Origin: Apodospora peruviana
Lineage: Eukaryota; Ascomycota; Sordariomycetes; Sordariales; Lasiosphaeriaceae
Direction: 5' to 3'
NCBI GenBank assembly: GCA_033439685.1
Contig: JAUEDM010000001.1
Span: 6,634,001-6,698,000, forward strand
Length of the DNA: 64,000 nucleotides
Position numbers and translations under genes: made by a program. The stretch's first letter is position 1; every line of letters starts with the position of its first letter. Below are positions 23,860-37,765 of the stretch, one piece after another. Under the pieces are notes generated by a model. It had not been told where the DNA came from. It saw nothing but the letters and a program-made list of their open reading frames with translations, and searched no databases.

Positions 23860-26800
23860 GTTGTTGAGGAGGACGTTGCCCGAGCAGGTGCGGCTGCCGC
23901 TTCGGACGCGTAAACGGCGCGGTGCTTGTCGCTGCTCGACTTCGTCTTCTCGGCCGCTTTCTTGTGCTGCCACGCTGCCTTGGCTTCCAAGTCCGCCAGC
24001 TTGTCCGATTTGTTCTTCCGGATATCGCACGACTCCTCCCAGATGAGCTGTTCAGACTTCCCCCCGGGGAGCCGCGAGCGCATCTCGCGGAAGTAGACAT
24101 CCTCGGCGGACAGCATGACCGGCCGGCTAGCGCGTTCCACCATGGCCACCTCTTCACAGTGCTTGCGCGTGAGATAGCTCTCACTATTCCAGGCGGAGAC
24201 GAGGTATACGTGAAGGGTCTCCGTGTCTACTGTCGGTTGTTTCTTCCGCATGTGGTCCCTCATGTCGCGCACGTAGACGGCTATGACAGTGATGAGCCAG
24301 CGCGCTGGAGCAGGCACGCACGGAGTGACGCTCGGAGGTGGATTATTGGTGAGAGTCGGCGCCGAGCTGAAGGGCCCCGGGTTTGGCTGAGGATTCGGTT
24401 GTGGTGGCTGGAAATGGCCAGGGAAGGCTGCTCCAGGTGTCACAGAGTATGGCGCCTGAGGCTGAGGATAACTAGGTTGAAACCCAACTGCGTTGTTCGT
24501 CGTCAATGATCCATTCGCAGGAGTCTTGGTTGTCGAATGGCCTGTCCGCTGCAGGGTTTGGCCAGCTGGCATCATGTTGGTTGTCAGAACTGGCCCCGTG
24601 TTCCCATAAGGAAAGGGCGCGGAAGGATACTGATAGGGATGGCCGAGCGCATAATACTGCAGCCGCTGTATACCTCCCCGTTGGAGTGGCTGCAGTGGCG
24701 GTTCGAGGACTGCGGGTGGCAACTTGGGACCTTTGGTTACCACGACGGACGGCAGAGGGTCCTTCTGAAGCTCGAGAGCCTCGAGGTCTACAATTGCAGC
24801 GTAGTCCGCCCCGAGTATCTGTTTGATCTTCACATGGTCAAACTTGGCGAGTTCCGCTTGTGCCTCCGCTTCGATCGCACTCCACTCATCCAACGTCTCC
24901 TGGCTGTATGTCCCGATATTTTCTTAAAGAGGGCGCAGCCGGTCTGGGTGTTCAACTCGCAGCATGTCTTTTTCCTTGAGCTGGTTCAGGCAGAAGCGCT
25001 TAATGTGGTCGATATGGACGGGCTCGGCTTTCTTTTCAAATATGCTGCTCTCTGACGCCAAAAAATCCGTTCATATCCGAGCAGCATACACAACCGCAAG
25101 TGATGTGGCTGAGGTCGGCGGCCCCATGGCTTGATTTGCGACCGTTTGTGTCTGCGGAAGCTGAAGACGTATTCCTCAAGGATAGCCGCGGAGATGTGAT
25201 GGTATCGAGGTGTTGATAATGGGATCTCGTTCTTCTCGAGGATTCCAATCAAGTCTCGGAGAAGGGGAAGCCATAGAGGGGCGAACTCTCGCTGGTGGAT
25301 GAGGCTGGCGTTGCCCGCGACCTTCATCGCCAGCTGCATGAGAATAGCGTCGTCCACCTTTGCGGCCAGAAGGGGCGGAGATGAAGTCGGAAAGGTCTGT
25401 GTGCTTAATATGAAGCCATCGCGGGGCGATCCTCATTCCCCGTTCTTCCAGCTCGGTCGGGGTGTACCATGTTGTAGGGTGGCTTGAAAAGTCTATGAAT
25501 ATCAAGTGCACCTATGGTTTCTTGGGAGATTTTCGCAAGCAACTCTCGTCCTCCAAAGCCGCTTGGAAGACTGTCAAGGCCCTCTCCCAGTTTCGCAACA
25601 AGCCCAAACATGACTGCAATCTTGGAACTGTAGTCCTTGACAAGACTTGGGAGGCTAGGAAAACCGGGTCAGTCAAACTATGTTGCGAGATACTAGGGAT
25701 GGCAAACTTACAAGCGAGAAATTGGCGCAAAACCTTACGGTAAAGACCAGAGCACGCGAACGAACATCCTCGCAAACCTTCTTTGCGGCCTTCAGGTTTG
25801 CACCTAGGACCAATGATCTGCCTTGTTCTTCTGTAGAGCCCACAGGTCTTCCTAGTAAATAGCATATGCGCAATACGTTGTATAAGGAACTGATCGCGAT
25901 CAGTAACCTGTAGGTGGATCATGGTTAATTTATCGGTATTATAGCGTAGCAGAGGTATCAAAGTTAGACATACCCTTTTCTCATGCTTTTGAAATCAGGT
26001 TGCCCCTCCTTAGCCCCCCTCGCAACACGATCGAAAAACGAGTCAGGAAGCTCCCGTCCCATCTGTCTACCGAGATTTTCAAAGGCTTCCCAGTCGTGTT
26101 CAGCCAAAAAGCGCTATTCCGAGATTGCCGATTACATGTTTAGGCAGCATGATTCGGTCGTCAGGTCTCTGTGCTTCGGATTTCTCCTTTTTTTGGCTTT
26201 CCGGAAGAACTTGGCAACGGTGTCTCGAGGGACAAGGACCAACGCCTATGCAGAGTTATGTAAGTCGTTGCTGGTTAATTACAGGTACCTAACGAAAAGA
26301 CGGAGATAAGACGTACCGCTGTATAGGGCCCAAAGCTCGGCCCAGCTGGAAGAATCCTGGACGTTCGCACCATACTCTCCTGCTGCCACCTGTCTAGAGG
26401 AACGCTGGTGACATACACGCGACCCTCCAGGTCCGCGAGCCGCTCGATGAGAATCGGACTATATTGGGAGTGCTCGCCGTCTCCATCCTTATCCTTGTCC
26501 AGCACGACGAGGAAGGGTTCTAACGGGATCTCTGACGAGAGACTGGCAATCGAGCTCACCACCGCTTCATCCTGCAAGCGCAGAGACTGTTGGGCAAAGT
26601 TGTATTCCGAGTACCCCATGGTCAAGCGGGTGGTATAGGTGGCTCGCCGCTCTTGACGCTGGCTCCTGTGCTGTCCACTTCTGGAGCGCACGGCGAACCT
26701 TTTTGGTTTGGGTTCTGGGAAACTCGGTGTCGTCGGCTGCAGACAAATAGTGCAGCACAAGTGAATCCAGCATGTTGGAGAGATTAGCATTGAAGCTCAC

Positions 26801-27178
26801 ATTGTGATGGTGGTTGGGACCCTGTTCGCTTGACGTGCTCATGATGTCGTCATCGTGTTCTGTCTCGTCATGATCCTGCTCGGCTTCCTCTTCGCTATCA
26901 GCAACTTTGGACTTTTCACCGTTGGCCTCTTCCATTGAAGACACCTGGTGCGCCTCATTCTCAACCTCGTCGCCATCCACGTCCATTGCATCGGCGACCA
27001 AGCTGCCATGTCCATCCTGTGAGTTGACTGTCTGTGGCTGAGAGCCATGGCATGACTCGGCATCTGCGACAAGCTGGCTGTCAACAAGCTGCCGCTCATC
27101 ACATTCACGGCCGCTGTCAGACGCCAGATCTGGCCCTGTTTTGAGCTTTTCAGGGGTGTCCTTGCCGCCTGGTTCCAT
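23559..27178 (-). pseudogene. Multi-exon gene of unknown function with several frame breaks
   Basis: I do not recognise the family. Reading from ATG 27178: an acidic N terminus (MDVDGDEVENEAHQ, then a Glu/Asp stretch), a conserved-looking block (RLTMGYSEYNFAQQSLRLQD; LEPFLVVLDKDKDGD; RLADLEGRVYVTSVPLDRWQ), a central block with DWEAFENLGRQMGRELPDSF, LLGRPVGSTEEQG and MFGLVAKLGEGLDSLP, then a Pro/Gln-rich region and a Lys/Ala-rich tail with 13 alanines. Several introns are plausible. Adjacent blocks lie in different frames with no room for introns: near 26640 (an extra C), 25466 (extra G), 25372 (extra C) and the T6 run at 25060-25065. An in-frame TAA (24924-24926) separates HPDRLRPL from ENIGTYSQETLDEW. 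Either decayed or damaged by indel errors; exact exons are uncertain. Confidence 0.55.
23819..23858. repeat. (CTG)n trinucleotide repeat
   Basis: About thirteen CTG units that read as a poly-alanine tract on the minus strand, inside the last exon of the unknown multi-exon gene. Confidence 0.95.
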
Positions 27179-27921
27179 CGTCGGCTCGGTCCAGTCCCTT
27201 TGCCGTGTATACAAGTTCAGGGATTGGTCAGCAAGTGGATTGGTGTGTTGCTGCGCTGGTGCGGCTCGGTTATGTGGTGTCGTCGTATAGGTGGCTGGTG
27301 GGCGGCTTCAAAACTCTGTCAAGGGGACGCGTACCTAAGGTAGGTAAGGTATCCGTAGTCCCGACGCGCTGGATTTGACGCGACACCCCCTGCTACCTAC
27401 TGTCAGCTTGGGCCCTTGGCTAGGTACACTGCACCTCAGGTGGCCCTGACGGTTTAGGGTTATCAGCGGCATCCCCTACCATTACTAGTAGTTCCATTCC
27501 ATCTTGACTTGCATTGGATAAGGTACATGTAATCCGCTGTGGGACCTCGGCTGATTGATGTTGGCCCCTGAGCCATGTAAACAAAGCCGAAAAAATCTTT
27601 TCTTTTGTTAACTGTTCCTTTCAGAACATCAATGATCTCGATCTACGTCTGTCTCGATGGAACTAGAGTCGATAAGATCTTCGGTCTTTGCGTCAAGGCT
27701 TCTGGTCTCGGCGCCAGACAAAACATATTCCGATGATATTCGTGGTTCAGTTGGATTGACAATATGACATGATAGTCAGCTGACAAAGCGGGATGACCGA
27801 TGAAGCTATTGAGGAATGGACATGGGATGAGGCGATGCCTTTGATTTGGTTTACACTATTTTATATTTGTGAGAACCGTGTGATGGTCCGTTTCGGTACA
27901 GGTGGCTTCTGCTAGAACAAT
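27179..27921. other. Spacer between head of the unknown gene and tail of the monooxygenase
   Basis: Contains a GTACCTAAGGTAGGTAAGGT element at 27331-27350. No gene seen. Confidence 0.45.
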
Positions 27922-29878
27922 CTAAATCCCAAGGTATTTGCGCATCATTCCCACATACGCCATGAAACCATTCAGGTCTCCCTCCTTTCCAACCTTCTCG
28001 TCCATCTCCGTGATATCGCTTCCTCCATCGCTGCTCTGCGATGCAGTAGTAGCAGGTTCGAGCTTGAATGCAGCGGGAGCTTCGAATGCGGCATCATAAC
28101 CCTTCATGACCTTGACCGCAGCACCAACAACGTCATACGCGAACGTAAACCCCAGAATCTCGGAGGGATTGGCTAACATATCGTTAGAAACGGACTCTCC
28201 TTCATCGGTCTTCAAATTTCAAGGTAGCATGCTTACTAGGAATATCCTTCTCCTCCATGTACTGCTTCAGCTCCTCGTATACGAGATGGGACTGGTCCTG
28301 GCCGACGTTACTGAGGACCTGGATCGCCGACGCCCTGTTGCGGCGAATCTGCTCGTACAGCTCCAGTCGCCGTTTTATTTCTTCCGGGTCATCGGAAGAG
28401 CCGTACATGACGATGCCGAGGACGCAGCCGTCTTCGAGGCCCTGGGCGCCGCCTTGGCCTTGGTCTTTTCCCGTTCATAACATCAGTATGATGGAATATG
28501 GAAGGGTCATGAGATGAGAACGAACTTACGGGGAAGCATCGGGTGCGCTGCGTCACCTGCGAGAATGAGGCGCCCTTTTCGCCAGGTGGATGTGGGTGGC
28601 CTGTATAGCAACGGCCAGCGTTTGATCTCTGTTGCTTTGCTGTTTTGTTTCAAGTCAGTCGAGGCATGAAAAGTGATTGGCACAACACACGAACTTTACG
28701 ACCGCGAGGAGAGAAGGACTGAATCCGGCAAACTTTTCGAGGACGGTGGCTTTGTCGACGGAGGCCATGTAGTCTAATTATCTCAATTATTAGTCAAGTC
28801 CTTTGCAGCTTTATACCTGGTGGTCAATACAACATACCCTCTCTGGTGGCAGATTTCAAATCCGGGTCGCAGAAGATGCCAACAAAGTTGTGGACTTCGT
28901 GGCTGTAATTACCGTGGTTGAGTGCGTCAGCCATAACATATCACAGAAAATGCTCAGACTGGTGATAGCTGAGGTACTCACTTGCGACAGGGATACGAGA
29001 CCATCCTTCGGCTGGTCTCATTGTGCGTGATGATGCGCAGGCCGGGCTTCTCGCCGGGGTGTTCCGCATCCAAGTTCCAGAACCGCGTCTCCGGGTCGGC
29101 CTCGACCGTGGCTGCCGGGATCAGGAAGCGGTAGCAGCAATTGTAGTGCGCCGGCGGCGTCGGTTCGACCTTGCGACCCAGCACAGTTTCTGACGCCAGT
29201 GAGTGGATTCCGTCGGCCCCGATGACGAGATCACCCTTAACGATCGTCCCGTCGGCCAAAGTGATCGACGGCGTGTCGGGGTTCTGTGTTTGCATTAGTT
29301 ATGTACGTGCACGACATCGCTGTCAGTGTGGGCTCAGGGTCATGTCTCTCATTCAGTCCGGATCAGTCGCTGATCGACACTCATGGCGACAAGGGGTGAC
29401 AAGGTTATGAGCGCCGCATGAGAGGACAGGTGAGCACAGACGGATATCATGAGGAATTATCACGTACATAACCAACAATGACAGACTTTAAATAAATCTT
29501 TGCGGCACGGCCCGGACCTGAGCCACCGGTCGCCAGCTTCTTGAGGGAATCATGCAGGTCGACGCGATGCGCGTACCACAGGTCGGCGCCGCCGTATCGG
29601 GCTCGGTTCCGTTCGTGGGAGATGGTCGCCGTCGTCTCGAGTGTGACTGGGTCGACAAAGGACGTCTCACGCGCCTTGCAGAAGCGTGATGCCACGGGGT
29701 CGATGCCCCATGCTGTGAGGAAGCGGATGGCGTTGGGCGGGACGTTGATGGCGGCGCCGACCTCGTTGTTCATGGCGGAGCGCTCGTAGATGTGCACCTC
29801 GTGTCCGGCACGCCGGAGGGAGATGGCGGCCGAGAGACCGGCGATGCCCGCACCGACGATGATGACTTGCAAAGGCAT
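27922..29878 (-). CDS. FAD-dependent monooxygenase, salicylate-hydroxylase-like
   Basis: Predicted class A flavoprotein of 481 residues that hydroxylates an aromatic or similar small molecule with NAD(P)H and O2; the substrate is unknown. Seven exons: 29878-29468, 29283-28982, 28902-28838, 28773-28695, 28639-28530, 28464-28237 and 28172-27922. All phases fit and the length divides by three. Fingerprints are the dinucleotide motif VGAGIAGLSAA (residues 7-17), the DG motif GDLVIGADGIHS and the second FAD motif LILAGDAAHPMLPHQGQGG; the last is rebuilt only by splicing exons 5 and 6. Intron 1 (184 nt) is much longer than the others (55-79 nt). No signal peptide, so probably cytosolic. The MFS pump 2.2 kb away could handle a product, which is only inference. 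Confidence 0.9.
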
Positions 29879-32074
29879 TATTATGGCTGATGGTTTGCGT
29901 TCTCACCTCTTTTCGATGGAGATCTACAAAGTTGAAGTTGGGCAAAGACGTTCTCACAGCGCCGACGACGTCAACAGCTGGAACCGTCGTAGCATCACGC
30001 TAGCACTCGTCTACTACATAAACATAACACAGATACGGGCTGGTACGAGGATGAACAACGACGACGGTCTGTCGATGGCATCGACTTGTGTGCCAAGATC
30101 CAGGTTTATCCATAACTTACAGGCCCCCCACAAGTTCCCGCCACAGCAGGAACTATCAAAGATTACAAGCTTAACAATGAACAGGCTCTCTCTCTCCGCT
30201 AGTGAGTCAATAAAGTTCATTCCTCATTACGAGACAGTTCGGGGTTTGTCTGATACGGATAACCCTCAACCTGAACCAAATATATCCTTGCATGTGCCTA
30301 CAGTACCACCACGCTCAGAACAGAAACCGGGTCCGTTGTTAACCGTTCGAGTTTGATCCTTCCGAAGTGGAGGGTAGCTTTGGGAACCGCCGACCGGCAT
30401 GGAGAAAGCCGGAAAGAAGATGAACAAATTCGAGAACAACTGGAGTTCATTTCATTCATTGCTTTTCCTGGGGTTGTTGGACGCACTAAACCGCTCATGG
30501 AGAAAGTTGCGGTCAGAGATTTATTCAGGTGCTGCGTTGCAATGGTTACCTTTGCTGCGTGGCGGCGGCGTGGAATGGAAGGAACTTGAAGTTGATGTTA
30601 CATTTCCATGCAAGCCACCACCTCAAAGGCAAGGAGTGGGGGGGGAATTGCTTTTTCATTGTCCATTATTCTGTCTGCGATAAAGCTCGCTCAGGGGATG
30701 GTAATGAATTGTGATTCACCTCTTGGCCTTGCTCGTTTCTGCATCTGTTTATCTCCATGTACAGCAAGGCAGGCTAAACCTCTTTTCGTCCAAGTTGTGT
30801 GTAAGAGGCCGTTTGGTAATTCGTTCCCATGTCGTCGGAATTGAGACACCTAGCCAATCGTTACAGTCTGTGGCGGTTGGCGCTACTGCGGTAGTCCAAG
30901 ACAACACCCACGGACGGGGGGAAAGGTGAGAAGATTCCCCGAGCCGCTTTTGGAAGATGGTGTTCTCAGGGTCCCTGTCATTGCATCCTTTAGCGTTGTC
31001 CTGTTACTTGCTTGTCTTGCTTGTGCCTTTGTCAATTGGCTGCGGGGAAGGAGGGAATCGGGGAGCTTTCGTTTTGAGACAATAGTGCGCTTTTTCCAGG
31101 ATAGGTACCCATGGCAGATGCAGGTGTCCAATAAAGAGAGGTCTGGACGATTGGAAGCCCTTACCCCTGCGGTCCGGGCCGCCAGTGCGAGCCTTCACCG
31201 TTCACCGTGTGGCACGCCCTTGCATCATCATGGCATGAGATCTTCTTTTTGTTTGTTTTTTTGCTGCTTCGAATCGATATAGACAGGGGTGTTGATCCTC
31301 TGAGAACTGGATGAAAGATAGCCCATCGAGATGTGCTTGATAAGACAACCTCGTGGGGCGGTGACACGGCAGCCTTCGGATTAATACATGCTGTCTGCAA
31401 GTGCGGTGCAGTTACAGGCCATTATCTGCAGTTAGCTGCCGGTTGCTGCACACAGCGCGGTGGTGCAACCGAAAGACACGGCCCACCTCAGAAGTCTTCC
31501 TGTCCCAAGAAATGCACCGCTGGTTCGTTCTGGATCATGAATTGCACAGACCGAACTTCCAGAGATGCGAAAGACTGGTCGTGGCGTTCCTTGCCACACC
31601 ATCGATTCCCTCTTTCAGGGCCGCGTCCACGTCGGTCCCGCATGTTGGTGTTGGTCCCCGGCACTTGATATTTTATTTTCCCTCGAAGCAGTTTTGTACC
31701 GTAGCAGTGGTAGGCAGTAGTTTCACTTTCTCCTTGCTGAACCAACTTGAACCTTGCCTATCTCGCAAATTATTTTCAGCCCCCCGTTCTCGGCAAAAGA
31801 GGCCACAGACCTGGACCCGGACGCGAACCCGTCAGAGATGCCATGCCATGCCCTCTGCAGCCTGCCAGTGCCTTTTCTCATGCAGTGCTTTAATGGTTAA
31901 CCCTCCCCGCGATTGAGCACCCACTCCCACGTGGTTGTGTCGTCTCTCTCCATCCCGACCTTTTTCTTCTTCCGTCTCCCTGGAATTCTCTCATGTTCAT
32001 TCTGTCCCTCCTTTGAGCCTCCCTTTCTCCTCCTTTTCCCATCCGGTCACGGTTTCACACCACCAGTTTCCACA
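29879..32074. other. Divergent 2.2-kb spacer between monooxygenase and MFS genes
   Basis: Holds the promoters of both neighbours; the last few hundred bases are C/T-rich, as expected for the leader of a well-expressed fungal gene. Open frames here look random. Confidence 0.45.
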
Positions 32075-33958
32075 ATGGCGGACGCAGCAGCAGCACCAAC
32101 GTCGGAGAAGCCGTCGACGCCGAGCTCGACGGAGCAACATGATGTCAAGCCCGCGCTGTCCACCAGCGAGAAGGCCGTTGCGCATTCGAGCACGAGCAAC
32201 GACACCGACGAGCCAAAACCGCACTTGCACGCCAAGACCTTCCTGGCAGTGATCGCCGTCTGCCTGATCTACATGGCCCAGCTGGTGAACCTGGTTGGCG
32301 CCGGTGCTGTAAGTCAAACTTTGGTGTAATAGGGCACATATGCTGACCGTACAACAGCAAGGTCAGGTAATTGCCGGTCACTTTGGTGGTACGGCCAATG
32401 TGGTCTGGTTTTCGGCCCCCGTCACCATCATGACGGTGGTTCTCGGGCCCATCGTCTCGCAGGCGGCCGACTACTGGGGCCGTAAGTGGTTCCTCGTCAT
32501 CTTGACCCTTTTCGGCGCCATCGGCTCTATCGTCGTGGCCCGCGCCCAGACGATGAACCAGGCGATCGGCGGCTTCTGCATCATCGGCATCGCCTTCGGC
32601 ACCCAACCGCTGCTGCACGTCGTCACCTCCGAGGTCCTGCCGCGCCGGTGGAGAGGCTGGGGCCAGGCCGCCGACATGGTGTCCAACGCCCTCGGCTCCG
32701 TGCTCGGTCTGTACGTCGGCGGCGCCCTCAACCGCACCGGCGACCCGACCTCGGACGGCTTCCGCTACTACTACTACATGTGCATGGCCTGCTTCCTGAT
32801 CGCCGCCATCATGTGCGCCATCGTCTACAACCCGCCCGAGCTGCCGACCCAGAAGCAGTTCACCAACGCCGAGAAGCTCGCCAAGCTCGACTGGGTAGGC
32901 TACTTCCTTCTGGCCACCGGCATCGTGCTCTTCTCCGTCGGCCTGTCCTACTCCAAGAACCCCTACGAGTGGTCCGATCCCCACGTGTCCGCTACCTTTG
33001 CCGTCGGCATCACCCTGGCCCTGGGCCTTGCCGGCTACGAGACCTTCTTCAAGAAGGACGGCCTGTTCCACCACGGTCTCTTCACCAACAACCGCAACTT
33101 TGCCATCGCCACGTTCTGCGTCTTTGCCGAGGGTGTCGCCTTTTTCGCTGCCAACACATACTTCGCCTTCGAGGTCAGCGTGCTCTTCGAGACGGATGCC
33201 CTGCTCGTCGGCGTGCGGTACAGCATCATGATGTACGTATCGGCTATCTCGGCCTGCCTGACGGGCTGGTACTGCGCCGTGACCCGCCAGGCGCGGTGGG
33301 CCACCCTGCTCGCCTTCCTCATCTTCATCGGCTTCTTCATTGCCATGGCCACCACCAACCGCGATAGCAACACGGCCACCTGGGGATACCCCGTCCTGCT
33401 CGGAGCCGCGCTGGGTATGACCCTGACCACGCTCGTCACTGTCGCTCAGCTCTCGACGCCGCCCGAGTTGATCAGCGTTGCCAGCGGCCTGATCATCAGC
33501 GTTCGCTCGCTCGGTGGAACCGTCGGACTGGCCATCTACAATGCTCTCTTCAACGACGCCATGGGCCACGTGGGAGATAACATCGCCGGTGCCGTCATTC
33601 CGAGCGGCTTGGCTCCCGATAACGTCGGGCCCTTCATTGGTGCCCTGACCTCTCACAACCAGACTGCTCTTGGCATGATTCCAGGCGTCACGCCCGAGAT
33701 CATTGGCGCCGGAGCGAATGCGTTGCTCGATACTTTTGTTGTTGCCTTCCGTCATGTCTGGATTGCTGGTGCTGCCTTTGTCGGTTTGGCTGCCGCCGGT
33801 ATGTTTTATGTCCTTTCAGCCGGCTACCCCTTTTTACTTTTATTCATCAAGCTAATATCATCTTCACAGTCTCTGTCTTCCTGTTTGACCCGACCAAGGA
33901 GTTCAACATGCACATCGATGCGCCTGTTGAGAAGGAGGAGGATCTCTACTCGGCCTAA
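32075..33958 (+). CDS. MFS transporter, TRI12 (fungal trichothecene efflux pump) family
   Basis: Predicted plasma-membrane drug/toxin:H+ antiporter of 587 residues. Exons are 32075-32308, 32358-33798 and 33870-33958, with introns of 49 and 71 nt (GTAAGT/ACAG, GTATGT/ACAG). A hydrophilic N-terminal tail (about 55 residues, Ser/Thr/Glu-rich) precedes about 14 membrane helices, the TRI12 arrangement. The loop motif DYWGRKWFLV follows helix 2, and LPRRWRGWGQAAD, GYFLLATGIVLFSVGLSYSK and SVASGLIISVRSLGGTVGLA fit the family. The short last exon is a cytoplasmic tail ending in acidic residues. Clean frame. Cargo cannot be inferred, and no toxin-making backbone gene is in the window. Siderophore transport is the main alternative within the superfamily. 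Confidence 0.9.
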
Positions 33959-36900
33959 ATGCCGATGGAGAGACGACCTACGTACATACTACAGAACAGG
34001 AAAAGGGAAATTTGTCACTGGGAAAATCTACTCGGATAAACTATTAGAATTTGATTTTAAGAATCAGAAATACCAAACTTGTTGAACTGAAACTTGTAAT
34101 TACCTAATGTAGATGCACTGCTTCGTTGAGTAGTCTTTTTTAAGATTTAGACAATTACCTATGGTTCTTCAAACATTGGCCAAACTCCCCATGATAGAAA
34201 CTCTCTCCGTGCCACTGCCACATCAATGTCTCAAAAAGCTTTGCGGGTGTGGGGTGTGGGTGGCTGTTCTCAACGGCCAGCCGGTGTGCTGAACTCGGGA
34301 GACGAAACAGTGGCGGCCGCCCATCCGTAGCTCAGCACGCACGCCCACAACGAGCGGGGAAGTGAGCTCGTCAACTCGAAGCACACTCTACAAGGCAACA
34401 AAACCCGTTGTTTCCGCGACCACGCACGCACAGTCGGTCACAGTCGCACAATGGTGAAGGGTTGAAACCGAGGTTCGAGACTTCACACTATCACTCGTTT
34501 CTTTCCTTTTTTCCTTGATTTACGCGAGATTTTTCCTTGTTCAACACAATAAACACAAGTCTAGAATCTATTTATCACATCCAGATGAAGATTCTTGCAC
34601 AGGAATTGCAGGCCGCTTTCCCCGGAGTGCCCAGGGGAGATAATGGGTCTAGATGGAGATTCAGAGATTCCCCATTTCATTTTTTCCCTTCTCGTTCAGC
34701 TACCAAACCATCCTCCCCCCCCCCAACAAGGTTCCATGTCTGCCGGCTTGCCTGCCTGCCGCGGACCCGGCGACTTGGTCTGGGTAATTCTTCCCCAAGT
34801 CTGTGCAGACAAAGCAATTCCAGCTCTTCAAGTCATCAATTTAATCAAAAGGGCCAAGGCTGACTGAGTGCTGAATTTCTGCTAGTTGTAAATAATACGG
34901 AAACTGACAACATGGGCCCTGAACGCTTTACCAGTTTCTGGCAGTCTTTACGTTTCGGTCAGCAGTACCCAGACCAATGATGGTTCGATCATGACAATAA
35001 TATCGATAACACGCTGCAGCTAAATAGCAGTCTAGTTCTAGCGGTGCTGGCTGACCACTCAAGAGAACTTGTTCGTTTATCGGACAACGACCCGGTAGCA
35101 TGGGCATGGGTGGGTTATTCAGAGCAGTAGCTGAGCAACCGTTTGCGTCTGTGGTGTTAAGGTTGCTGTGGCGTTCATGTTCCTGCACCCACAGCGTTGT
35201 TGTGTATCCGTAGCGAACCACCACCCCGTGGTTTGGGGAATTTATGCCCTTTCTGGGGCCACCGATAACGGTGTGGCTTTTCTGGCTCTCAGGGGAAAAA
35301 AGAAAAGTGAAAGAAAATTGCGTGTCTGCCAGCCGGTTACCCGTGGTGCTGCAGTGAGATTATTGAAGGAACTGGCTGCATCATAATAGTGAACCTTGAC
35401 GATGAGAGGAGATGGTGCGATCTTGAAAGCCGTTTCCTGTCTATTTACCGTCCAACAGGCAACGGCATCCGGCCAGCCAGTGGTCTGTGTGGTAGGAGTA
35501 TCGTCCGCCCAGATCTGTAGATGCCACCGCGCCGTCCATCTGGTCGGTGACCCAGGTCCGCGCACGGAGTGCAAACCGAGCCGACAGTTACACGTGTACG
35601 GAGTAGTTCCTGAGTCGACGTTCGTTCTTTGCTTTTTTTCCTTTTCTTCGCTAGTGGAGCAAAGATTGAGTCCAGTGCTATCCCCCTAACACTGAAATGA
35701 TGTGATTGGCCACGACATTTGAAGGAGAATGAGCACATTGAACACTCGTTTTAAAGTTCTTGGTGTATTTTCTGGGTACAGACAATCCCTGTGTGGTGTG
35801 GGGGGAGGTGGGGGGGGGGGGGGGGGAAGGGGAATTGGGAACTCACAAACCTGGACCCTTGTTACTGACAAGGGAAGAATCTCACCGTGCAAAAGCACGG
35901 TGTCCGGGACAGGGGACGGGTGATCTTGACCAGGGTTCGATTGGGTGGCAGCGATTTCACACCCTGTTAGGGGAAGCTTGAGCTGACCTTGACCTTGCAG
36001 CGCAGCATCGACCACATCAGAGAAAGAGAGGGTGAGGGTGAGGTTGTGCCTTTGTCATTGAGAGATATCACGGGTTCCAAATTGACGATACAGTCCTGTG
36101 TCGTGTTACATGGACTGGGTGAAAGGATATCCGTATCAAGTCAGGACTCGACGTCGTTGCAATTAACCAAGGTACCTAATAGGTAACAAAGGGTCCGCAA
36201 TTAAGGCAATTTAGAAGTGAAGCTATCTAAAATAGCCCGACAGGAAGTGGGTAAAATACGGGCGCCATCTGGTGTGGATAATACGCGTAATTCGTAAACG
36301 ATCCCGGCCAACCCAAATGGATGGCGGTGACTTGCGCTGCGGGCCGCGAAGGACCCCCGCGCTAGGCCGGGGACCCGTCCCGGGATGTTTGGTGAGATGC
36401 AGAGGCCCCGGGGCCCCGGTCGATATCCGCGTTCGGAGGATGGTCACTGCAAGTGGTCAGTCAGTCAAGAGAAGTCACCTTCTCTTTTCACCTCACACGC
36501 CGCGAATGCATTTCTCATTCATTCTCTTCCCATCTTTATTCTCACCACCTATGCAGTGTCACACCTCCACGGAGCATCAATGATGACTTTAATGCCGGAC
36601 AAGACCTGGTCGTGCTTCGGAAATATATGTACGGTTCCAGGAGCTCGCATCAGTAACCCGTATGTGCCGCATCTTGGCTGGCACCCAGCGCGGAATCGGG
36701 AAATCATGTAGATCTGTCTATCAATGCTAAGTAACTCGGACTTTCCGAAATTCCATACCTTGGGACATGCCTCTTCCTTTACGTTTTTTGGGGGCCGCAT
36801 GCAGATGATACTGGAATCGTCAAAAAGTGTGTGCTACGTAACACCCCCTTTTCCAATGCCAGTGCCGGCCGCTTGGGTAACACTCACAGATGCAAGAAGA

Positions 36901-37730
36901 GTCTGACACGGGAATTTCCCGCAAATGCAGTCAGAATCCAAAACCTGCAAGCCCCCAAGCCATTGAACGACTCGACGAACGCCGCAATTCCTCCTCGCCT
37001 CGTGCCGCGACACCCATGCTATCATCTCTGGACGCCTGAAGCAGTGATTTTCTGCACGAGAGACACAAAAGACAAAGCCAATGTCGTGCGGGTAGTGGGG
37101 GAGAGGCAGGTGACTGGGACCAGGGGAGACAGCCAGCCAGCCAGCCAGCCGAAAGTGCCCATTAAAACACTTTTCTCTCCCAATAGCACCACAGGGGCCT
37201 GCCTGGTTAATGGCACGATTTTGCTGCTCTTTCTTCAACGGCCCTCCCATTCTCGTGCCTACAGTCCCTGTATCATCGTCACATTGGCACCAGACCTGCA
37301 GAGAAGAATCACTGTATCCGTACCTACATAATCTGTACATATGCATGTTTCACAATTCTGCTTGTTGCTGGGCTTCTCTCTGGTCTTCTTTTTGACCCAG
37401 GGGATGGGAAGAAGGAGCTTCACCCATATAACGACGATCACCACCCGTTTCGACCCAAGTTCGGTCTTCTTTTACTTCCCCATCTCGAATTCTCGGGCCC
37501 GAACCCATAAACCCCTTCCCTTCTCTCCAGCATTTCGCCATTCCTTACTCTCTTTTCCCCCTTGACCTGTCCCCACTGTGATCCTGATTTCCCCTATTCG
37601 ACAAGGAAGTGCGAGAAGACGGAGCACTGACTGTCGCTCTTTGCCGTATCTCGACAGAAACTCTGCACGTCATTCACCAACACGTGTATTAATGCTGGCT
37701 TGAGCGCCTTAATCCTGGGTTGTTGACGTG

Positions 37731-37765
<35 letters not shown>

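Noticed and set aside
32145..33755. 536-codon minus-strand frame
   Set aside because: It is the antisense shadow of the MFS transporter; its His/Gly/Asp/Val bias mirrors GC-rich third positions.
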